Source: JAJECS01 sp034428595
GTDB taxonomy: Bacteria > Chloroflexota > UBA11872
Length of the DNA stretch: 53,576 bases
Assembly: GCA_034428595.1 (NCBI GenBank)
Contig: DAOUHO010000029.1
Location: 1-53,576 of the forward strand
Reading direction: 5' to 3'
Shown here: positions 17,106 to 25,623 of the stretch, piece by piece
Layout of the letters: each line of letters opens with the position of its first letter
Position numbering within the stretch: the stretch's first letter is position 1
The notes under the pieces: generated by a model
The model's input: only the letters and a program-made list of their open reading frames with translations
The model's database searches: none
Told to the model about the DNA's origin: nothing
Position numbers and translations under genes: made by a program

Positions 17106-17775
17106 CCTCGAGCTTTGCGGGCAGCAGGTCCGGCGCGAGGTCGAGTTCGGACGCCTCGACGCGGCGCACGGTGCGGCCGGCCAGGAAGCCACTGGCGTCG
17201 AGCGTGGCGATCGGCAGGGGCATCTCGCGCGCGGCCGGTCGATAGTGCATCGGAAGGGCGATCCGCGGGGCGATCTGGTCGACGACCTCCGCCGCCCCGG
17301 CGCCATCCAGCGTGAAGTGGCCGCCGACAGGAACGCAGACAACGTCGTGGCCCCTGGTCTGCGCGATGAGATTGGCATCCAAGGTATGCCCAAGATCGCC
17401 AAGATGCAGGAGTCGGACACCGCCCGCGGCGACCGAGAGCAGCGCCGTTCGGCCCCGCGCGGCCCCCTGCTCCTGGTCGTGATAGGCGCCGGCGATTACC
17501 GTCGCCGTCACGTCCCCGAGTTGAACCTCGCCTGCATGCCACAGGTCGGTGCTCGCGCCTCGGACGACTTTGGGACGTCCGGGCGCCAGGTCAACGTTGG
17601 CGTGATCGGCGTGCTCATGGCTGAGCAGCACCAGGTCAATGTCGGGTAGCGCCGGAACGGGATAGCCCAAGGCGTCGTTGAGCGGATCGATCAGAACGCG
17701 GACGCCGGCTGGGCTGCGCAGCAGAAAGCACGCGTGGCCCAACCAACGAAGCTGGGCCGCCGGCTCAGACGCCAC
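17065..17775 (-). CDS. Metallo-beta-lactamase-fold hydrolase (UlaG-like)
   Basis: A 236-aa metal-dependent hydrolase. The metal motif SHEHADH is at 52-58, with later ligands in GAYHD, HLGDLGH and the C-terminal PMHY. The early WLGHACF segment and overall size fit the UPF0173/UlaG-like branch (L-ascorbate-6-phosphate lactonase relatives), whose members are mostly uncharacterised. It follows recR on the same strand, with an 11-nt overlap between its start and the recR end, so it may be the last gene of the dnaX transcript. The substrate is unknown. Confidence 0.8.
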   Translation of the reverse strand: MASEPAAQLRWLGHACFLLRSPAGVRVLIDPLNDALGYPVPALPDIDLVLLSHEHADHANVDLAPGRPKVVRGASTDLWHAGEVQLGDVTATVIAGAYHDQEQGAARGRTALLSVAAGGVRLLHLGDLGHTLDANLIAQTRGHDVVCVPVGGHFTLDGAGAAEVVDQIAPRIALPMHYRPAAREMPLPIATLDASGFLAGRTVRRVEASELDLAPDLLPAKLEVMVLAPPTLSARA

Positions 17776-18391
17776 TGGGCCAATCGTCGGCGACCCGGCT
17801 GCGACCCTCCAGCGCCATGGCGATGGTGGCGGCGTCGACGTATTCGATGTCGCCGCCGCGGGCGAGGCCCCGCGCGAGCCGGGAGACGACCAGCGAATCC
17901 GTCTCCAATATGCCGTTGATGTAGGCCGCGGTGGCGTCCCCTTCGATGCTGGCGTTCGTCGCGACGATCACCTCACGCAGCCCCTCGCGCCGCGCGCGCT
18001 CGGCCAGCGCGGAGAGGTTGAGCTCATCGGGCCCCACGCCGTCCAGCGGCGCGATCACCCCATGCAGCACGTGATACACGCCGTTGAACCCGCCGGAGCG
18101 CTCGATGGCGAGCAGGTCGAGCGGGTCCTCGACCACGCAGAGGAGCTGCTGGTCGCGCGCGGGGTCGCGGCAGATCGAACAGGGATCCTGGTCGGCATAG
18201 TTCCCGCAGCGCGTGCAGGTGACCACGTGCTCGCGCAAGCCGGTCACGGCGGCGCCCAGCGCCGCCACCTGGGACGCGGGCGCGCGCAGCAGGAAAAAGG
18301 CCAGACGCTGCGCCGTTTTCGGCCCGATGGTGGGCAGCCGGCCGAACTCCTCGATCAGGCGCGTAATCGGCCGTGGGATCGGGTCCGGCAC
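17765..18391 (-). CDS. recR: Recombination protein RecR
   Basis: A 208-aa DNA-binding ring protein of the RecFOR pathway that helps load RecA at gaps. The helix-hairpin-helix LPTIGPKTAQRLAFFLL, the zinc finger C59-x2-C62...C71-x2-C74 and a Toprim domain beginning at LLCVVEDPLDLLAIERSG are all seen, along with a C-terminal Walker-like segment. It lies 3 nt downstream of ybaB and overlaps the next gene. Confidence 0.97.
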   Translation of the reverse strand: MPDPIPRPITRLIEEFGRLPTIGPKTAQRLAFFLLRAPASQVAALGAAVTGLREHVVTCTRCGNYADQDPCSICRDPARDQQLLCVVEDPLDLLAIERSGGFNGVYHVLHGVIAPLDGVGPDELNLSALAERARREGLREVIVATNASIEGDATAAYINGILETDSLVVSRLARGLARGGDIEYVDAATIAMALEGRSRVADDWPSGV

Positions 18392-18394
18392 GCG

Positions 18395-18688
18395 CTACAG
18401 CCCGGGAATGTTGAGTCCGCCGGTCAAGCCGCCCAGCTTTCGCTTGGCAAGGTCCTGCGACTGGTCGATGGCCTCATTCACCGCGGCGGTCACCAGGTCC
18501 GCCAGGAGCTCGGGATCGTCAGGATCGATGGCCGCGGGATCGATGGCGATCGACTCGATGTGCTGGTCGCCGGTAATGACGACCGTCACCGCGCCGCCGC
18601 CGGACGTGACTTCCAGCGTGGCGGTGCGCAACTCTTCTTGCGCCTTCTCCATCTGTCGCTGCAGCTGCCGCATCATCTTCATGGACAC
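18395..18688 (-). CDS. ybaB: YbaB/EbfC nucleoid-associated protein
   Basis: A 97-aa protein of the YbaB/EbfC DNA-binding family, which forms tweezer-like dimers and coats DNA. It starts with a coiled-coil MRQLQRQMEKAQEEL; a beta-sheet region with VTSGGGAVTVVITGDQHIESI and the DPDDPELLADLVTAAVNEA helix are family hallmarks. Its place between dnaX and recR is the classic arrangement in many phyla. Three nucleotides separate it from dnaX. Confidence 0.93.
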   Translation of the reverse strand: MSMKMMRQLQRQMEKAQEELRTATLEVTSGGGAVTVVITGDQHIESIAIDPAAIDPDDPELLADLVTAAVNEAIDQSQDLAKRKLGGLTGGLNIPGL

Positions 18689-18691
18689 CGG

Positions 18692-20272
18692 CTAGGCTCC
18701 TTCGGTGCGCTCACCATCAATCGGCTGAGCCCCATAGTCCCTTATCGCGACGCGGACGACCGGATCGTTGCTGGCTGGGGACGTCGGCGATGCGCGCCGT
18801 GGGGGGGCGGTGTCACGCTCGAGACGATTGCGCACGCGCAGCGACGTGCCGAAGGTCCGCGAGAGCGCCTCGGCCAGCAGCTGCCGAGACTGTGGCCGAT
18901 CCACCTGCTCCATGAGAAGTTGGCTCCGATAGCCGATGGTGACCACGTCGCCCGTCAGCGCCAGCACCTCGCCCTGCTCGGCGTATGGCGCCAGCATGCG
19001 CGAGGCCTCGCGCACAGCGTCGATCCACTCCGACGCGCGCGACTTGATCGTCTCGAGGGTCAGCTCGTCCGAGCTCACGGCTGCCGCGGGGGTGACCTCG
19101 GCCTGGGCCTCCTTGGGGGGCGGCGATGCAGGTCGAGCGGGGGCCGGCGGCGGCTGGGTCGTCGACACAGCGTCGCCGTGCACCCGCAAGACGGCACGGG
19201 CAAACGCCAGCTCGAGATCGAGAATGGGATCGCCGGCCTCTCGCGAGGGGGGCTCGGGCTCCGCGAAGACCTCGAGCGCCTGCACGACCTGGCCGATGGA
19301 GACGCGGCGGGCGAGCGCCGCGATTTCCGGATCGTCGCGCACGTGGCCGGCCTCGGCCGCGCCCGCGCTGAGCAAGAGCACGTCGCGCAGCAGGTCGACG
19401 ACCTGCGCCCGCAGCGTGCCCGGGCTGTTGCCGTCGGCCATGGCCTGCTCGATGGCGCCGAGGCCCGCCGCCGCATCACCCGCCGCAATCGCCTCCACCA
19501 GCGCCAGCACCGCCGCCCGGCCTGTGAGCCCGAGCATGCCGTTCACGTCGTCCAACGTCACGGACTCCTGGGCAAAGGCAAGCGCCTGGTCGAGCAGCGA
19601 GATCGCATCGCGCAAACTTCCGCCGGCGCTGCGGGCCAGGACCGCGAGCGCCAGCTCATCGACCGACGTTCCCTCAGCGGCAGCCACGCTGCGGAGCTGA
19701 TCGATGAGTTCCACGGCGCCGATGCGGCGAAACGTCAAATGCTGGCAACGCGAGCGAATGGTGAGGGGAACCCGATGAGGCTCGGTGGTGGCCAGCACAA
19801 ACAGCGTGCGGGTCGGCGGTTCTTCCAGCGTCTTCAGCAAGGCGTCTTTCGCCGAGGCCGACAGCTGGTGGATCTCGTCGATGATGTAGACCTTGTACCG
19901 CCCGCCGGCGGGCGCGAACTGCGTTTGCTCACGCAGCAGCCGCACGTCGTCGACGCTGCTGTGCGACGCCGCGTCCATCTCCAAGAGATCCACGAACGTG
20001 CCGGCGGCAATGTCGCGGCAGTGATCGCAGGCGGCGCAGGGCTCGGGCTGCACGCCTTCGCGACAGTTCACCGCCTTCGCCAGCAGGCGCGCGGCGGTGG
20101 TCTTGCCGGTGCCACGCTCGCCCGAAAACAGGTAGGCGTGGCTCAGCCGGTTGTGCGCCAATGCGTTCTGCAATATCCGCACCACGTGCGGCTGGCCCAC
20201 AAGCTCACCGAACCGCTGCGGCCGATAGCGGTTGTAGAGCGCTTGGAAGGCGGGCGTCGCCGAATCGGTCAT
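18692..20272 (-). CDS. dnaX: DNA polymerase III subunit gamma/tau
   Basis: A 526-aa clamp-loader ATPase. Domains in order: AAA+ core with Walker A GERGTGKT (51-58), a zinc module with four Cys (CREGVQPEPCAACDHC), Walker B ending in DEIH, and sensor 1 in a VLATTEPHRVPLTIRSRCQ stretch; then a lid domain, a Pro/Ala-rich linker (about 385-410) and a C-terminal tau-like region. No A-run frameshift site for a gamma product was noticed. It heads the ybaB-recR transcript and lies just downstream of the SRP RNA gene. Confidence 0.97.
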   Translation of the reverse strand: MTDSATPAFQALYNRYRPQRFGELVGQPHVVRILQNALAHNRLSHAYLFSGERGTGKTTAARLLAKAVNCREGVQPEPCAACDHCRDIAAGTFVDLLEMDAASHSSVDDVRLLREQTQFAPAGGRYKVYIIDEIHQLSASAKDALLKTLEEPPTRTLFVLATTEPHRVPLTIRSRCQHLTFRRIGAVELIDQLRSVAAAEGTSVDELALAVLARSAGGSLRDAISLLDQALAFAQESVTLDDVNGMLGLTGRAAVLALVEAIAAGDAAAGLGAIEQAMADGNSPGTLRAQVVDLLRDVLLLSAGAAEAGHVRDDPEIAALARRVSIGQVVQALEVFAEPEPPSREAGDPILDLELAFARAVLRVHGDAVSTTQPPPAPARPASPPPKEAQAEVTPAAAVSSDELTLETIKSRASEWIDAVREASRMLAPYAEQGEVLALTGDVVTIGYRSQLLMEQVDRPQSRQLLAEALSRTFGTSLRVRNRLERDTAPPRRASPTSPASNDPVVRVAIRDYGAQPIDGERTEGA

Positions 20273-20305
20273 GGGGTCTATCGTGTCACGAAACCGGCTA
20301 AGAGT

Positions 20306-20574
20306 GAGGCCGCGCCCTGCCGTTGAGCACCGGCCGCCGCCTTACCGACGCCGCCGGCTCGAGCCAGGTGATCCCGCGGCACCCGAAGATGGCTCCGTAC
20401 CGCTGCTTCCTCTCGGACCTGACGGGGTTAGGAGGTCTTCGTCGCACGAGGCCCAGCCGTCAACACCGATGAACGGCGGCAGACACGACGGTGGCAACCC
20501 TCAGGCAGGTATTCAGCCCGCTGTAGCGGATTGCGGTTCCAGGGCACCGCTAGCTCCCCACCTAGCGCGGCCTC
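20306..20574 (-). ncRNA. ffs: Signal recognition particle RNA, large Alu-containing form
   Basis: A 269-nt RNA on the minus strand. The helix 8 loop reads GTCAGGTCCGAGAGGAAGCA, the Ffh-binding signature. The 5' part, GCTAGGTGGGGAGCTAGCGG then a GTGCCC segment, matches the Alu domain seen in Bacillus scRNA. The ends are set by a perfect 10-bp terminal helix: GAGGCCGCGC at the 5' end and GCGCGGCCTC at the 3' end. Position upstream of dnaX repeats the scr-dnaX order of Bacillus. Confidence 0.95.
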
Positions 20575-20580
20575 TCGTGG

Positions 20581-20609
20581 ATAGTAGGCGCAGCGCTGGG
20601 GAGGGTCAA
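20581..20609 (-). promoter_or_regulatory. Promoter of the SRP RNA gene
   Basis: Read on the minus strand: -35 TTGACC (20609-20604), a 17-bp spacer, and -10 TACTAT (20586-20581). Transcription would start about 7 nt downstream at 20574, exactly at the terminal helix of the RNA. It may also serve dnaX by read-through. Confidence 0.75.
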
Positions 20610-20722
20610 TGCGCCGCGGCGGGTCGTCCGAGACACGCCCTGCGAAGCGTCCGCAGGCACCGTCGGCTCCGACCATATGGCAACCGCCTACAATCGAAGG
20701 CCCGCCGGAAGGAGTCCCGCCC

Positions 20723-21790
20723 GTGGCCCCCTACCGCATCGAGCTCCGCAGCGATACGCAAACCGTTCCCACGCCCGACATGCGCGAGGCCATGGCCATG
20801 GCCGAGGTGGCGGATGAGCAGTGGGGCGAAGACCCCACCGTGCTGGAACTGGAGCGCCTGTCCGCCGACATGTTCGGCCGTGAGGCGGCCGTCTTCGTGC
20901 CCAGCGGCACGATGGGCAACCTGACCAGCATGCTCGCGCTGACCGGGCGCGGCGACACCGTGATCGTGGACGGGCTGTCGCACATGGTGGGCGAGAATGG
21001 GAACTACGCGGTCGTTGCGGGCTGCACCCTGCTTCCGGTCGAAACCGACGGCGTGCTCGACGCGGACATGGTCCGCGAGCGGCTGGATTCCTCGACCATC
21101 CCGCCCGCCCGGCCCGCGCTGATCTGGACCGAGAACACCCACAACGTGCGCGGCGGGGTGTCCTGGGGCCCTGAGGTCATGCAGGGCATCGCTGCGCTCG
21201 CCGCCGAACGGGGTATGCGCGTCCACCTGGACGGCGCGCGCATCTTCAACGCCGCCGTCGACCAGGGCGTTTCGGTGCGCGAGCTGACCGCCGGCGCCGA
21301 TACGGTTCAATTCTGTCTCTCCAAGGGTCTCGGGGCGCCGTTCGGCTCGATGGTGGTGGGTTCCGGCGAGACGATCGAGCGCGTGGCGCGCTACAAGAAG
21401 ATGTTGGGCGGCGCCATGCGGCAGGCGGGCGTGATGGCCGCGGCCGGTCTCATCGCCCTGCGCGACGGTCCCGCGCGACTGGCCGCCGACCACGCCAACG
21501 CCCAGCGGCTGGGCGAATTGCTGGCTGATATTCCGGGACTGGATCTGATCTACCCGGCCGCGACCAACATGGTGTTTGTGCGGGTGGACCCGGAGTCGCT
21601 CGATCAGCAGCGCTTCGTGGACGCGGCTCGCGCGCAAGGGGTGGGCGTTGCCGACATACGACCTGGGCATCGGCTGCGGTTCGTGACGCACCACCAGGTC
21701 GACGCCGCGGCAATCGAGGAGGCCGGGCAGATCTTGCGCGACGCGGCCGAGTCCGCCGCGTTGCACGCTCCGGCCGGTGCCATCGGTTGA
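20723..21790 (+). CDS. ltaE: Low-specificity threonine aldolase
   Basis: A 355-aa PLP enzyme cleaving threonine or allo-threonine to glycine and acetaldehyde. RSDTQTVPTPDMREAMA, EDPTVLELE, SGTMGNL, HLDGARIFNAAV and the PLP lysine in CLSKGLGAPFG (K201) are family hallmarks. GTG 20723 is preferred because GGAAGGAG (20707-20714) precedes it by 8 nt; earlier in-frame starts add unconserved residues. It is followed by a hydrolase gene sharing TTGA with its stop. Confidence 0.93.
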   Translation: MAPYRIELRSDTQTVPTPDMREAMAMAEVADEQWGEDPTVLELERLSADMFGREAAVFVPSGTMGNLTSMLALTGRGDTVIVDGLSHMVGENGNYAVVAGCTLLPVETDGVLDADMVRERLDSSTIPPARPALIWTENTHNVRGGVSWGPEVMQGIAALAAERGMRVHLDGARIFNAAVDQGVSVRELTAGADTVQFCLSKGLGAPFGSMVVGSGETIERVARYKKMLGGAMRQAGVMAAAGLIALRDGPARLAADHANAQRLGELLADIPGLDLIYPAATNMVFVRVDPESLDQQRFVDAARAQGVGVADIRPGHRLRFVTHHQVDAAAIEEAGQILRDAAESAALHAPAGAIG

Positions 21791-22626
21791 CGACCGGCGC
21801 GGTGGACCTCTTTCAGCCGACAGACGGCGAGGAAGTGGTCCGCGTCGGACCGCTGCGGGCCTTGCGCTGGCTGCCGACGGACCTCCGCGCACCCTCGCGG
21901 TTCCTGCTGATCCACGGTCTATGGGGCGGGGCGCACATGTGGCGGCGCATGGGTCCCTATCTGGCGGCGCACGGCTACGCCACCTATGCCGTGTGGCTGC
22001 GACATCACCACCCAGGCGCCGACCACCGATCGCTCCGCGGCGTGGGCGTACGGGACTTGGCCGACGACGTGATCGAGGCGGCGCGCGAAATCGGCGCCCC
22101 CGTCCTGGTGGGGCACAGCGTCGGCGGTCTCATCGCGCAGGTAGCCGCCTCGGGGTGGGAAGCGCCGGGGCTCATTCTTATGTCAAGCGCTGGGCCACTG
22201 GGCGTCCTCACGCTGCATCGGGGCTGGGAAACTCTGCGAGCGCTGCCCAAGTTCGCCGGACATCCATTTCGCTCTGAGCCGTTGCGACCGGACGCCGCCT
22301 ATATGCGCCGGATGTTCTTCAACCGTCTGGACACGAGCGAGGCCGGGGCGCTGAGCGAGCGCCTGATTCCCGAGCCGCGGCGGTTCGTGCGCCAGGTCGC
22401 CTTCTGGCCGCCGCGCGTGCCGCGGTCGGCCGTCCGTTGCCCGGTCCTCGTTGCGTCGGGATCCGAGGACCTGGGCGTGATCCCCTGGGTGGCCCGGCGG
22501 CTGGGGGCGCGGTACCGCGTCCTGCCGATGATCTATCCGGGACGCGCGCACATGCTCCAACTCGAACCTGCCTGGGAGGACGTGGCCAACGACCTTATGC
22601 GCTGGGCAGATCGCTTCGTGGCGTAG
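21787..22626 (+). CDS. Alpha/beta hydrolase
   Basis: A 279-aa serine hydrolase: oxyanion region LLIHGLWGG (40-48), nucleophile S111 in VGHSVGG, a probable acid in SGSEDLG and His in GRAHMLQLEP (H255). The lipase-like HGLWGGAHMW start suggests an ester or lipid substrate, but this is unresolved. It starts with TTG overlapping the ltaE stop by 4 nt, so it is co-transcribed. The 3' end overlaps the convergent DegT gene by 32 nt. Confidence 0.8.
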   Translation: MTTGAVDLFQPTDGEEVVRVGPLRALRWLPTDLRAPSRFLLIHGLWGGAHMWRRMGPYLAAHGYATYAVWLRHHHPGADHRSLRGVGVRDLADDVIEAAREIGAPVLVGHSVGGLIAQVAASGWEAPGLILMSSAGPLGVLTLHRGWETLRALPKFAGHPFRSEPLRPDAAYMRRMFFNRLDTSEAGALSERLIPEPRRFVRQVAFWPPRVPRSAVRCPVLVASGSEDLGVIPWVARRLGARYRVLPMIYPGRAHMLQLEPAWEDVANDLMRWADRFVA

Positions 22627-23914
22627 GGGCGTCGGCGGCGGCGATGAGCGCCTCCGCGTGCTCGCGGACCTTTTCGATGGCATCGGCGATGTGAACCATG
22701 CCGTCCTGGTCATCCAGCAGCACGCTCTGCGTCAGAAACAGCGTCTCGTCGGCGCAGAGACGCTCGGCATGGGGGCATGAGACTTCCGCGTAGTCAATGT
22801 CGGGCGCGCCGTCGCCACGCGGCCAGGCCCGCGCCAGCGCGCCGTCGACGTCGGCGAAGAGCGCCGTGCGATGCAGGGGCTGCCGGTAGCCCTGGGTGAC
22901 TGGAATGCCCTCCGCATTCATGGCCTCGATGAAGCGCTCGCGGCTCAGGCCGTTGAACGCCTCGGGGAGGTAGCGGAAGACATACACGTGATGCGCCGGA
23001 CGAGTGGCGAAGGAGTCGATGCGGCGCACTTCGATGCCGTCTAGGTCGTCCAGCAGATCGTTGAGATAGCTCCCGTTGGCCGCGCGCCGCTGCGCCTGGT
23101 CTTCCAGCCTTCCGAGCTGCGCCTGGAGCAAGGCGGCTTGAAATGGCGTGACGCGGCGGTCGCCCGCCGATACGGTGAAGTCCCAGCCTTCCCCGGTGGC
23201 CAGGCTGCCGCGTCCGAGCTGTCCGCCGCGCTGGACGACGCCGCCGCCCCAGAGGTCATGCTGGGCGATGGCGCGCGAAAAGATGTCGATGTCATCGGTG
23301 AGCACCGCGCCGCCCTCGCCCGAGTTGAGGTTCTTGCTGGCCTGAAAGCTGAAGCACCCCACGTCGCCGATGGTCCCCAGGCCCCGATCGCACCACGTGC
23401 CGGCGTGTGAGTGCGCCGCGTCCTCGATGACGCGCAATCCGCGCGCCGCCGCGATGTCGAGAATGGCCTGCATGTCGCAGGCCAACCCGCCGAAGTGCAC
23501 CGCCATGATGGCCGAGGTGCGCGGGGTGATCGCCGCCGCGATGCACGCGGGGTCCAGGTTGTAGGTCTCCGGGTCGATATCGACGAACACGGGAACCAGG
23601 CCGGCGTTGAGAATCGACGTGGCGCTGGCCATGAAGGTGAACGGCGCCAGGATGACCTCCGAGCCCCGGGGGAGACGCAGCGCCTCGAGTCCCATTTCGA
23701 GGGCGCTGGTGCCGCTGTTGACCGCGAGGCCGTAAGCCGCGCCCTGGAAGGCGGCGAACGCGCGCTCGAAGGCGATGACGCGGTGGCTGCCGAGCCGCCC
23801 CCACTCGCCGGTGCGCACGACATCGGCCACGGCGTCGACCTCGGTCTCGTCGAAGACCGGCCACGCTGGATACGGATCCGGGCGAACCGGGTTTCCGCCT
23901 AAGAGGGCAAGCAT
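22595..23914 (-). CDS. DegT/DnrJ/EryC1/StrS-family aminotransferase
   Basis: A 439-aa PLP enzyme of the sugar aminotransferase family. Seen are VNSGTSALEMGLEAL (PLP phosphate), APFTFMASATSILNAG, VHFGGLACDM, EDAAHSHAG and the Schiff-base lysine in QASKNLNSGEGGA (K194). These enzymes usually aminate keto sugars for antibiotics or surface polysaccharides, or act as scyllo-inosamine/AHBA-type enzymes. No sugar-nucleotide partner gene is nearby, so the substrate is open. The gene stands alone on the minus strand. Confidence 0.85.
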   Translation of the reverse strand: MLALLGGNPVRPDPYPAWPVFDETEVDAVADVVRTGEWGRLGSHRVIAFERAFAAFQGAAYGLAVNSGTSALEMGLEALRLPRGSEVILAPFTFMASATSILNAGLVPVFVDIDPETYNLDPACIAAAITPRTSAIMAVHFGGLACDMQAILDIAAARGLRVIEDAAHSHAGTWCDRGLGTIGDVGCFSFQASKNLNSGEGGAVLTDDIDIFSRAIAQHDLWGGGVVQRGGQLGRGSLATGEGWDFTVSAGDRRVTPFQAALLQAQLGRLEDQAQRRAANGSYLNDLLDDLDGIEVRRIDSFATRPAHHVYVFRYLPEAFNGLSRERFIEAMNAEGIPVTQGYRQPLHRTALFADVDGALARAWPRGDGAPDIDYAEVSCPHAERLCADETLFLTQSVLLDDQDGMVHIADAIEKVREHAEALIAAADAPTPRSDLPSA

Positions 23915-23959
23915 GGCCGCATGGTACGGCCGGCACCGACGGCCAACAACGCTTGCGAG

Positions 23960-25621
23960 CTACTGTCGGGCCGGCGGCGTCGCTGCCGGCGTGGCCCGAC
24001 CCATGCGGAGCCGCAAGAGCAGCAACGGCACGCCCGCGGCGAGGACGATCAGCAGCGCCGACATCGCGGCGCGGGCAAAGAACGCCTCCGACGCCGCCGA
24101 CCAGGTGGCCGTGGCCAGCGTCTTGAAGCCGATCGGCCCGAGGATGAGCGTCGCCGGCAGCTCCTTCATGGTGAGCAGGAACACCAGGCCAATGCCCGAG
24201 GCGATGCCCGGCCAGATGAGCGGCAGCGTTACTTGCACGAGGGTCGCGATGGGCGACCGACCCAGCGTTCGCGCGGCGTCTTCCACGTTGGGACGCACCT
24301 GCGCGAGCGCCGTCCGCACGGCCGCGAGCATGGCCGGAAAGAACAGCACGACGTAGGCCATGATGAGCAGGAAGAGCGTCTGGTAGAGCGGCCGCGCGAG
24401 ATTGACGGCGAAGAAGACGAGCGAGATGGCGACCACAAGGCCGGGCAAGGCAAAGCCGGTGTAGGTGGCCCGTTCGATCACCCAGGCGAAGCGGCTCGGA
24501 TAGCGAACGACGAGCGCGGCGACGGGCAGCGACGCCACGGCCGCGGCGATCGCCGCGAGCGCAGCGACCAGGAGGGAGTTCAGCAGGGGCTCCCAGACGC
24601 TGATCAACTCCTGACCGGCCGCCAGGCCCCGGCCGACCCAGTACGCCAAAACGCCCATCGGGCCGATCAAGGCGACCGCTCCCAGCGCCGCCACGAGCGC
24701 AAGCGCCGGGACCATCCAGCGGCCGAGCGGGATACGCCTGGGCTCGGCCGTTACCCCCGGACCCACGCCGTGATAGCGGGCTCGTCCACGCGCCACAACC
24801 TCGACGGCGAGGATTGCGGCGGCCAAAGCGACCAGCACCAGCGACAGGGCCGCGGCGACTCCGCGATCGAACGCCGACTCGAATTGGACGAAGATCGCCC
24901 AGGTGAAGGTCTCATAGCGAAGCAGCGACACCGCCCCGAAGTCGGTGAGGGTGTAAAGCGCCACCAGCAAGGACCCGGCCCCCACGGCCGGGCCGAGCAT
25001 GGGCAGGGTCACGCGGCGCAGCGTCGCGCGGCGGCCGTGTCCAAGTGATCGACTGGCATCTTCGAGCGACGGGTCCTGCCGGCGAAGGCTCGATTGCGCG
25101 GGCAGAAGCACGTATGGATAGCTGAGCAGCGTCAGCGTCAGCGCGGCGCCGGGAAACCCGTAGATCGATGGGAGCTCGGTGACGCCTAGGATCGGCTCGA
25201 GCGCCTGTTGCAGCATGCCCCGCGGGCCAAGCGCAACCTGGACCACGAGCCCGGCGACGAAGCTGGGAATCACGAGGGGCAATGCCGCGACGACGCTCCA
25301 GAAGCGCGGCCACGGCAGGTTGCTGCGAACGGTGAGCCAGGCGACCGGCACCGCAATGAGCACCGACGCCACCGTGACCGTGACGACCAGCGCGACGGTC
25401 CGCAGCAGGATCATGACCGTGCGCCACCGAAATAGCAGGGCCCAGGCGTCGTCGCCCGCGCCCGCGGTGCGAATGACCAGGTAGACGAGCGGCAACGCCA
25501 GCAACAAGCCGACCGCCAGCGCCGGAACCCAAAGGGCAGGCGGCGCGTGAGTCCAGCGGCCCAACCGCCCGATGGGCCCGCCGGGCGCGGCAACGCGCAT
25601 GACACGCGCGATCGACACCAT
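23960..25621 (-). CDS. Iron(III) ABC transporter permease, fused two-domain (FbpB-like)
   Basis: A 553-aa inner-membrane protein with about twelve hydrophobic helices in two homologous halves, each bearing a permease EAA-type loop (EDASRSLGHGRRATLRRVTLPMLGP in the first, EDAARTLGRSPIATLVQVTLP in the second). This doubled layout is typical of FbpB/SfuB iron uptake permeases. It starts 2 nt downstream of the binding-protein gene. No ATPase (FbpC) gene follows; the next gene on this strand is the unrelated DegT aminotransferase. Confidence 0.88.
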   Translation of the reverse strand: MVSIARVMRVAAPGGPIGRLGRWTHAPPALWVPALAVGLLLALPLVYLVIRTAGAGDDAWALLFRWRTVMILLRTVALVVTVTVASVLIAVPVAWLTVRSNLPWPRFWSVVAALPLVIPSFVAGLVVQVALGPRGMLQQALEPILGVTELPSIYGFPGAALTLTLLSYPYVLLPAQSSLRRQDPSLEDASRSLGHGRRATLRRVTLPMLGPAVGAGSLLVALYTLTDFGAVSLLRYETFTWAIFVQFESAFDRGVAAALSLVLVALAAAILAVEVVARGRARYHGVGPGVTAEPRRIPLGRWMVPALALVAALGAVALIGPMGVLAYWVGRGLAAGQELISVWEPLLNSLLVAALAAIAAAVASLPVAALVVRYPSRFAWVIERATYTGFALPGLVVAISLVFFAVNLARPLYQTLFLLIMAYVVLFFPAMLAAVRTALAQVRPNVEDAARTLGRSPIATLVQVTLPLIWPGIASGIGLVFLLTMKELPATLILGPIGFKTLATATWSAASEAFFARAAMSALLIVLAAGVPLLLLRLRMGRATPAATPPARQ

Positions 25622-25623
25622 GT

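Noticed and set aside
17678..20326. An 882-codon plus-strand frame
   Set aside because: It is antisense to recR, ybaB and dnaX, whose motifs are certain.
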